The notes beneath the pieces were generated by a model, which saw only the letters and a list, made by a program, of their open reading frames with translations, was not told where the DNA came from and did no database searches. DNA of 5,064 nucleotides, taken from contig DBAE01000186.1 of NCBI GenBank assembly GCA_002291495.1, positions 6,659-11,722 of the forward strand. The letters are read 5' to 3'. This document shows positions 1 through 5,064 of the stretch, piece by piece; the stretch's first letter is position 1, and each line of letters begins with the position of its first letter. This DNA is from Bacteriovoracaceae bacterium UBA1018 (GTDB taxonomy: Bacteria > Bdellovibrionota > UBA1018). The position numbers were made by a program, and so were the translations under genes.

Positions 1-2925
1 TCCGGTCGATGCTAGCCCAAGGGGAGAACCCATACCAGCAAGCGCTGCCTGCACTCCGTCGGAATAGTTAGTGGAGCCATTTCCAGCAAATACACTGACT
101 ATCCCTGTATTCATGTTCACTTGATTGATACGCAGATTTCCATTGTCAGTATAGTAGAGGTTACCGCTGACAGGATTATATGCAATGTCGTGAGGAGAAT
201 TCAAAAACACCTCAGTTGCAGCAACGTTACCACTTGGTGCTCCACCTAAGCGCTGATATCCAGCACCTGCAATTGTAGAGACGACTCCACTAGTAAGATC
301 CATGGATCTAAGTCGGAAAAATCCAAAATCTGAAAAGTATAAATTATTCCCATCGACCTTGAGACCCTCAGGTGAACTCACTTGTGTCAGAATTCCTGGA
401 CCTCCGTCTGATGTATTAGTGACGACACCGCTACCAAGACTATAGTTCATGCGCGAATCTGGAATTGATGTTGGACTAGTACTACCCGATAGGCCGCCGA
501 AGGTTTGAGCGGAGCCTGTGCTGTTCGCAAATAAAACCCGATGCAATCCACGGATCCCAATAAAAAGTCCGGTAACCGTTCCGGTACTAGGATAGAGCGC
601 AAGGTCAAAAGCGTCGTTTAAGATACTGGAAGTGAGAGCTGTAGACGTTCCCCATGTATTTGTACAAGACGTTGGCGCGAGAGTTTCTGCTCCAATAAGA
701 GTTCCAACATTGCCAGCTGTCACTGTCACGCTTCCAAAAGTGAAAGACCCAGATGGAACATAGACACGTACGGTGCCCCCACGTCTGTAAGTTGTACCGC
801 CCGCACAGCCCTCTACCCAAAATACATTTCCTGAGGAATCGACTTTGAGACCTCGGGGATGCACGGTAGATGCGGCTTGACCAACTCCGGCAGCACCATC
901 CATCGTCTGATTGGTTCGGCGAACAATGATGGTCGACTTCATATACGTTGTGGGATCTGAGCTATCGAGATTAATAGTTCTTAAAGTATTGTTGGTATAG
1001 CAATTAACATAGAGCCTTTTTCGAACTGAGTCATAGTCAATCCCGTAGGGATTAGTACAGCTGACACCACTTGCACCTGTCGCTGTGACAGACATATTAT
1101 CTGTCGCTACGTCAGTACCACGAAACATCTCAGTGATTGTACCCGTGTTATCAATCGAGATAACCCGGTTATTTCCATACAAGCTGAGAAACAATACTGG
1201 ATTTGCGGCATCGTCTGCATTGAGCGCAACACCCAAAACGGTTTGGGCCTTAGTCGGGCTACTCAGTGAATAGGTCGTAGCTTGGCTAGCCACACCGGAA
1301 CCAAAAAGTACTGCAATCTTTCCAGCTCCAATTGTCTTACCAAAGTACGTAACTGGCGATGCAGTCCGGTTATAGTACCAAACCGTCTGATTAATATTGT
1401 CTGTAAATATTGGATTCTTAACACCTCCAACAGTATGAAGCGTAAAGTAGCGCGGTTGGATTCGTATTTTAGTTTGATCTTCAGTTGGATCGAGTCCATC
1501 TCCTACTCCAGGATTTCCAACTAAAGTACAGATTTCTCCCGCTACTGCATCATTGCAGAACGCCGAGAAGTGATTGACATTAATATTCCATGATTTTGTG
1601 GCGGTTTCGTATCCGTCGGTAACTGACAACTGCACGACATGGTTGCCAAGCAGCGAAGCATCGCCCGCAGGTGTAAATGTAGAAGTAAAACTACCTGAAG
1701 AAAGTGCTGTGCTCGGACTTCCGTCAAGACTCCACGTGTAAGTGAGAGTATCACCATTGGCGTCGGTAGCGGCCCCACCACTTCCTGGTGTAAAAGTTAT
1801 AGGAGATCCGTACAAAGACGTAGAGCCTGCGCCTGCCCGGACATTTAAACTTTTAGTGGTAGAAGTAGATGGAGTAGCTGTGCCCGCAAAAGTAGGTTTT
1901 CCATTGCTCTTTACATAAATAAAGGACGGGCACTGAGCGGTATTGTTGTAAGCGTCCTTAACCTCAGCAGTCAATGTGTAAACACCAGCAGCAATAGGTA
2001 CCTCGTTTCTTGTTAAGGTTGCCACAGCTGTTGTTTGTCCGGAGATCTGAGTAAAGGTTGTATCACTAGGTCCTTTGAGCAGCCATTTGTAAGTAATCCC
2101 CGTGCCTAGTGCATTAACGCTGTAAGTTCGAGTTGAGTTAGCACCCGACTCAGTAATCACATCTGGCGCTCCTGGCGAAGTGGTGCCAGGTGAGCAACTC
2201 GTTACAGTCGCAGTCGAGTTATCTGTTACCGTAATGGTCCAAGTAATTGTCGTGTCATCATATCCATCATTCACTTTGAGTGTGACGACATTGGTCCCAA
2301 TCTGAGCCGAGGTCGGACTAAATACGGCTTGAACGGTCGTACCGCTGTTGACTACGCCGGATGGGGTCGCTGCAAATAGCCCTGCTGCGGTACCGCCGTT
2401 GAGCAACCAACTTGCAGTCATCGAATCTGAGTTTGAATCCGAGACAACCGCGCTCAAGGTGATATTGCCAGTCGAAGTAATTGTGTTTCCAAGTGATGTA
2501 GGGTTTTGAGTCGAGATCGTAGGAGGAGCATTTCTTACTACAGTCCATGATTTTGAAGATGAGGTCGAACCGTCACTTGCTTCAGCCTTTAGCACATTTG
2601 TTCCGACTGAAAAGTCGGTAGCAGAAAGACTAATAAACGTATTTCCGTTGTTCTTATTATTCAAGGTTCCGTTGATATAATATCGAACAGTACAAGTTCC
2701 TGAATAGACCACACCAAAAGTAGTATTTTGGCCAGAAGTAGAAACTCTCAGAGTTCCAGCATCAGGGGTCGAAGAAATTAAATTGGAACAATCACCTGAA
2801 GTCGAACTGTCCTGAAGAATGCTACCAAAACCATCTCCCCCATTACATCCAACCAAAGAAAGCGCAACACACACTGAGGTGATCAGTGAAAGTGGGGCTG
2901 ACAATTGGCTAATCTCAAGCGACAT
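1..2925 (-). CDS. Large lipoprotein with Ig-like domains and NHL-type beta-propeller, 3' end outside window
   Basis: 975 codons from ATG (2925-2923) to the window edge with no stop, so the C-terminus is missing. The start fits the GAGG five bases upstream and leaves a 7-base gap to the barrel gene; the frame is closed by a stop at 2949. Residues 1-27 are a lipoprotein signal with lipobox LVGC (Cys27 lipidated; next residue Asn, not Asp, so outer-membrane sorting is plausible). Four Ig/PKD-like beta-sandwich domains follow, at about 57-131, 134-236, 243-339 and 343-451; several end in the familiar 'VNDGYDDTTITWTITV'-type strand. From about 456 a six-or-more-bladed propeller begins, with NHL-type units such as NPYGIDYD (625), HPRGLKVDSSGN (689), SPEGLKVDGNNLYFSD (851) and SPHDIAYNPVSGNLYYTD (910), separated by VVSTIAGAG and IVSVFAGNG. 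It is rich in Thr, Ser, Asn and Gly with few charges, typical of exported surface proteins. Probable role: surface binding or scaffolding; the ligand is unknown. Confidence 0.85.
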   Translation of the reverse strand, partial: MSLEISQLSAPLSLITSVCVALSLVGCNGGDGFGSILQDSSTSGDCSNLISSTPDAGTLRVSTSGQNTTFGVVYSGTCTVRYYINGTLNNKNNGNTFISLSATDFSVGTNVLKAEASDGSTSSSKSWTVVRNAPPTISTQNPTSLGNTITSTGNITLSAVVSDSNSDSMTASWLLNGGTAAGLFAATPSGVVNSGTTVQAVFSPTSAQIGTNVVTLKVNDGYDDTTITWTITVTDNSTATVTSCSPGTTSPGAPDVITESGANSTRTYSVNALGTGITYKWLLKGPSDTTFTQISGQTTAVATLTRNEVPIAAGVYTLTAEVKDAYNNTAQCPSFIYVKSNGKPTFAGTATPSTSTTKSLNVRAGAGSTSLYGSPITFTPGSGGAATDANGDTLTYTWSLDGSPSTALSSGSFTSTFTPAGDASLLGNHVVQLSVTDGYETATKSWNINVNHFSAFCNDAVAGEICTLVGNPGVGDGLDPTEDQTKIRIQPRYFTLHTVGGVKNPIFTDNINQTVWYYNRTASPVTYFGKTIGAGKIAVLFGSGVASQATTYSLSSPTKAQTVLGVALNADDAANPVLFLSLYGNNRVISIDNTGTITEMFRGTDVATDNMSVTATGASGVSCTNPYGIDYDSVRKRLYVNCYTNNTLRTINLDSSDPTTYMKSTIIVRRTNQTMDGAAGVGQAASTVHPRGLKVDSSGNVFWVEGCAGGTTYRRGGTVRVYVPSGSFTFGSVTVTAGNVGTLIGAETLAPTSCTNTWGTSTALTSSILNDAFDLALYPSTGTVTGLFIGIRGLHRVLFANSTGSAQTFGGLSGSTSPTSIPDSRMNYSLGSGVVTNTSDGGPGILTQVSSPEGLKVDGNNLYFSDFGFFRLRSMDLTSGVVSTIAGAGYQRLGGAPSGNVAATEVFLNSPHDIAYNPVSGNLYYTDNGNLRINQVNMNTGIVSVFAGNGSTNYSDGVQAALAGMGSPLGLASTG

Positions 2926-2929
2926 ACGG

Positions 2930-2935
2930 ACCTCA
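2930..2935 (-). promoter_or_regulatory. Ribosome binding site of the lipoprotein gene, overlapping the barrel stop codon
   Basis: On the minus strand the bases read TGAGGT, with GAGG five bases before the ATG at 2925. The TGA that ends the barrel gene supplies the first bases of this site, so a ribosome terminating on the barrel gene sits on the next start signal. This supports the chosen start and suggests translational coupling. Confidence 0.65.
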
Positions 2936-3493
2936 GAAATGAAATGTTAAGCCGGTGAGGAAATCGAGCTCAGTCGCGGTAGCGCTCGAAGGCCCCGACA
3001 AATTAATATATCTCGCAGACAATCTTCCACTCAATCGAGAGTTGATACTGCGCTCGACTCCTAGTTCTCCACCAAAACCACCATAACTTGACTGCACTGC
3101 CTGAAATTGCCTTTGATGAAAGCTTAGGCCAATAAAAGGACGCCAAACCTGTGTAGAATCGAACTGAACTCTATCCGTTTTTGTAGTTAAACTCTGTGAA
3201 TGAGTCAGAGGAAACCAATTAAAGCCAATATCGACTCCATAGGATGCATCACCGCCAATAATACCTGTCATCAAGATCGAATATCCAACTTTGGCCTCAA
3301 ATGATGACAATATCTGGTGGCGATAAGCAATATGCCAACTACCAAACGCGTTCACCGAACCACTCTTTTGTTTTGTCGTAGCCGAAAAGTCGAAGTATCC
3401 CGCGGCCACGTCAAACTTTCCAGCGTGCGCATTCGATACGCATAAGAGCAAGATAAGCAAAATAGATTGGATATTAAGCTGCTTTAGCTGCAT
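2933..3493 (-). CDS. Small outer-membrane beta-barrel protein
   Basis: 186 residues, complete, ATG to TGA. Residues 1-24 form a Sec signal peptide: Lys4 in the n-region, a Leu/Ile-rich core at 11-19, and an AHA cleavage site before Gly25. The mature 162 residues are built of alternating polar/aromatic strands with short Gly/Ser turns, for example FDVAAGYFDF, AFGSWHIAYRH, FEAKVGYSI, YGVDIGFNWF, WRPFIGLSFHQ and LSARYINL. They end in a strand finishing LTGLTFHF, with the terminal Phe expected of a BAM-recognised beta-signal. Size and strand count suggest an 8-stranded barrel of the OmpA/OmpW-like size class, but I recognise no specific family. The start lies inside the preceding gene (20-base overlap), so translation is probably coupled; a GGAGAG lies 10 bases before the ATG. 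It likely anchors or works with its two neighbours at the outer membrane (inference). Confidence 0.82.
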   Translation of the reverse strand: MQLKQLNIQSILLILLLCVSNAHAGKFDVAAGYFDFSATTKQKSGSVNAFGSWHIAYRHQILSSFEAKVGYSILMTGIIGGDASYGVDIGFNWFPLTHSQSLTTKTDRVQFDSTQVWRPFIGLSFHQRQFQAVQSSYGGFGGELGVERSINSRLSGRLSARYINLSGPSSATATELDFLTGLTFHF

Positions 3494-5064
3494 TTCCGGT
3501 ACTCTCTCCGTCTAGGCTAAGACTGATCACGTTTTCTTCTTTTTGGACCAGATAGTCGTGAAGTGTTCGAGCAATCAGTTCACGACCGTCTCCTGTCTGA
3601 CCTTTTTCAGGTGCGTGGTGATCAAATCTGCGAAGTTTTTCTTTGTAGAGCAGCTTTTGCTTATCTGTGAACACTTGTTCAATCTTTTGTCGCTCACCCT
3701 TTGGCACATTAAAGAGGGCTAACGCCCATTGCTCTGGTGAGAACTGAGGGACAAAGGATTTTAGTACTTCTTCATCTTGATCAAAGATTTTGAAAAATGG
3801 TGGTCGCAAGTTGTGAATTACGGAATCTCTTGGAGATGCCAAATAAATCTCTCGTTCTTCTAGCGGATCCGAGGATTTTAGATATTCACAAAGTTCCATT
3901 TCCTGTCGGTATCGTTCCAAGCGATTTAAGTCGTTGAGCGAGTGTTGTTCCATGGCCTTCTGTGAGACTTGTTGAATCGTATTTGGATCTAGCACTACAG
4001 GGGTAAACTCTGTGTTCAGTAAAGCTGCCCACGCTCCTGGAAATGACTTTCTAGCAGCGTTAATTGCGATGGACTTTGGAAGTTTAGATAATATTGCAAA
4101 TGCAGTCTGCTGACTGAGTAGCCGCATGAAGTCTGGCAACTTTTCATCTAAACGCCAAACAAGTACAAGCATCTGTTCTTCACCAGCGCTCCCTTGTGAA
4201 GGTGCGCCTTTTGCCATATTTTGAAGAAGGTCTAGACAATCTAAACTTAAACTTCCTGCTTTATTAAAGGCATCGAGCCATCGATTTCCCGGACTGAGTG
4301 AAAAGAGCTTGCGACGCGTCTCAAGCGGGAACTCTCTCAGGATAGCCCCAAGTCTCATGCTATTTTTCTGACCATAGGTATCCAAGGCAATCATGTCGTT
4401 GAGTGAAGGAAATCCACTTCGGGTCGAAATCGTTTCGATAAGTCGAAGTAATATTTCACGAGTCCTAATCGGATCACTCAATTGAAGATCCCCATTTCCT
4501 GAGGTCTTGCTCTGATCATGTTGAGTTTGCGGAGCTGCTGGTGCCATGAGAGGTGCCGAGTAAGAACCGCTGCTGTTGGCTGAAGATGCAGTTTTACTAT
4601 CGGCCAACGCGTTTGTAATCTTATTGACTGACATTCTATTAATGAGGAAGAACCCTAATAAGAAAAAGAAGGCAATGCTGAATGCCGAGAGAACATAAAG
4701 CCAAGAATTATTTGTGACTTTCCAGGACTTGCGATTAACCACAATTTCATCCCTGGCCTGAATCAGATGGAGGGATTGGAAAAGAGCCTCTTTGACCTCC
4801 GCAACTTCATCATCCATGATCTGATTGGGCATCGAGATCGTTATCGATACTTTTTTAACTCGCGCGAGCAAGTGTTGAACTGAAAGCTGTGGATCATCCC
4901 ACTCGTCTTTGATCTCTTCATCTGCTAAATCTAAGTAAGGCAATTTTTCTGCTTGTTTTCCATTTTTAGAAAACCCGTCCGAATCGTATCTTCTAAGCGG
5001 GTCGACACTTACTGTAACGATAAAAGGGGATTGAGGTAAACGCGCTTTGAGGTAGGTGCTCGCA
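3474..5064 (-). CDS. FliF-like/FliG-like fusion membrane protein, 5' end outside window
   Basis: Visible: 529 residues, numbered from the first whole codon (base 5063), ending at TAA (3476-3474). A TTG at 4943 could be taken as the start, but the frame stays open to the window edge and no ribosome site precedes that TTG, so the gene is 5'-partial. Residues 12-20 (SPFIVTVSV) and 70-109 (strand KKVSITISM, helix 83-100, strand DEIVV) resemble the last ring-building domain of FliF, with only a short charged insert between. A membrane helix spans about 121-141, then a Ser/Ala/Pro/Gln linker runs 146-193. Residues 194-515 match FliG in length and pattern: helical N-part, middle part with AFAILSKLP (321-329), and a C-part around PQFSPEQWALALFNVPKGER (439-458), comparable to FliG 'LALALKGA'. 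Inferred topology: periplasmic N-part, cytoplasmic C-part. Similarity is by eye and the family is divergent; a flagellar role is not shown. It is the first visible gene of the apparent operon. Confidence 0.7.
   Translation of the reverse strand, partial: ASTYLKARLPQSPFIVTVSVDPLRRYDSDGFSKNGKQAEKLPYLDLADEEIKDEWDDPQLSVQHLLARVKKVSITISMPNQIMDDEVAEVKEALFQSLHLIQARDEIVVNRKSWKVTNNSWLYVLSAFSIAFFFLLGFFLINRMSVNKITNALADSKTASSANSSGSYSAPLMAPAAPQTQHDQSKTSGNGDLQLSDPIRTREILLRLIETISTRSGFPSLNDMIALDTYGQKNSMRLGAILREFPLETRRKLFSLSPGNRWLDAFNKAGSLSLDCLDLLQNMAKGAPSQGSAGEEQMLVLVWRLDEKLPDFMRLLSQQTAFAILSKLPKSIAINAARKSFPGAWAALLNTEFTPVVLDPNTIQQVSQKAMEQHSLNDLNRLERYRQEMELCEYLKSSDPLEEREIYLASPRDSVIHNLRPPFFKIFDQDEEVLKSFVPQFSPEQWALALFNVPKGERQKIEQVFTDKQKLLYKEKLRRFDHHAPEKGQTGDGRELIARTLHDYLVQKEENVISLSLDGESTGNAAKAA
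3504..3509 (-). promoter_or_regulatory. Probable ribosome binding site of the barrel gene
   Basis: GGAGAG on the minus strand, 10 bases before the ATG at 3493. It lies within the last codons of the upstream fusion gene. The spacing is a little long, so initiation may depend on ribosomes arriving from the upstream gene. Confidence 0.45.

Noticed and set aside
605..820. Short minus-strand frames inside the lipoprotein gene (605-820, 1263-1499, 1542-1781, 2318-2548)
   Set aside because: They are alternative frames of the same coding strand; their Trp/Cys/Arg-rich products look nothing like a folded protein, while the main frame gives coherent Ig and NHL repeats.
1085..1524. Plus-strand open frames at 1085-1273 and 1282-1524
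   Set aside because: They lie antisense inside the continuous 975-codon lipoprotein frame, have no ribosome site or recognisable domain, and read as shadow translations.
2926..2949. Possible promoter or terminator between barrel and lipoprotein genes
   Set aside because: Only 7 bases separate the genes and no hairpin with a T-run is present.
3474..4943. Treating the fusion gene as complete with a TTG start at 4943
   Set aside because: The same frame is open for 40 more codons to the window edge, the extra residues form a plausible beta-strand of the ring-building-like domain, and no ribosome site precedes the TTG.
4931..4963. ATG at 4963 (minus strand) as start of a small gene
   Set aside because: It is out of frame with the fusion gene and stops after ten codons (stop at 4933-4931).

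Overview
The window is coding almost end to end on the minus strand. It holds three genes that read from high to low coordinates as one tightly packed transcription unit. Both ends are cut: the first gene enters from beyond base 5064, and the last runs off at base 1. No RNA gene, mobile element, CRISPR array, terminator or promoter is visible, and there is no gene-free stretch longer than a few bases.

The proteins point to a diderm (Gram-negative) bacterium. One has a Sec signal peptide and an outer-membrane barrel ending in Phe, one is a lipoprotein with a clean lipobox, and one is a bitopic inner-membrane protein. Base composition looks intermediate (mid-40s % GC by eye). Very large Ig-like/NHL-propeller lipoproteins next to small barrels are a style I associate with Bdellovibrionota and other predatory or free-living delta-type lineages. 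That assignment is inference only; no marker gene is present.

Layout in transcription order. (1) 5064-3474: the C-terminal 529 residues of a protein that looks like the end of the flagellar MS-ring protein FliF (ring-building-type fold plus last membrane helix), joined through a Ser/Ala/Pro linker to a full-length, divergent FliG-like cytoplasmic module. (2) 3493-2933: a 186-residue outer-membrane beta-barrel, overlapping gene 1 by 20 bases. (3) 2925-1: a lipoprotein of at least 975 residues with four Ig-like domains followed by a long NHL-type beta-propeller; it starts 7 bases after gene 2.

The most interesting point is the FliF-like/FliG-like fusion. Flagellar MS-ring and C-ring components are normally separate proteins, and here a single chain appears to span both. 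It is co-transcribed with an outer-membrane barrel and a large adhesin-like lipoprotein rather than with flagellar genes. One reading is an envelope-spanning assembly unrelated to the standard flagellum, possibly for motility, secretion or adhesion. The sequence shows only the parts, not the function.
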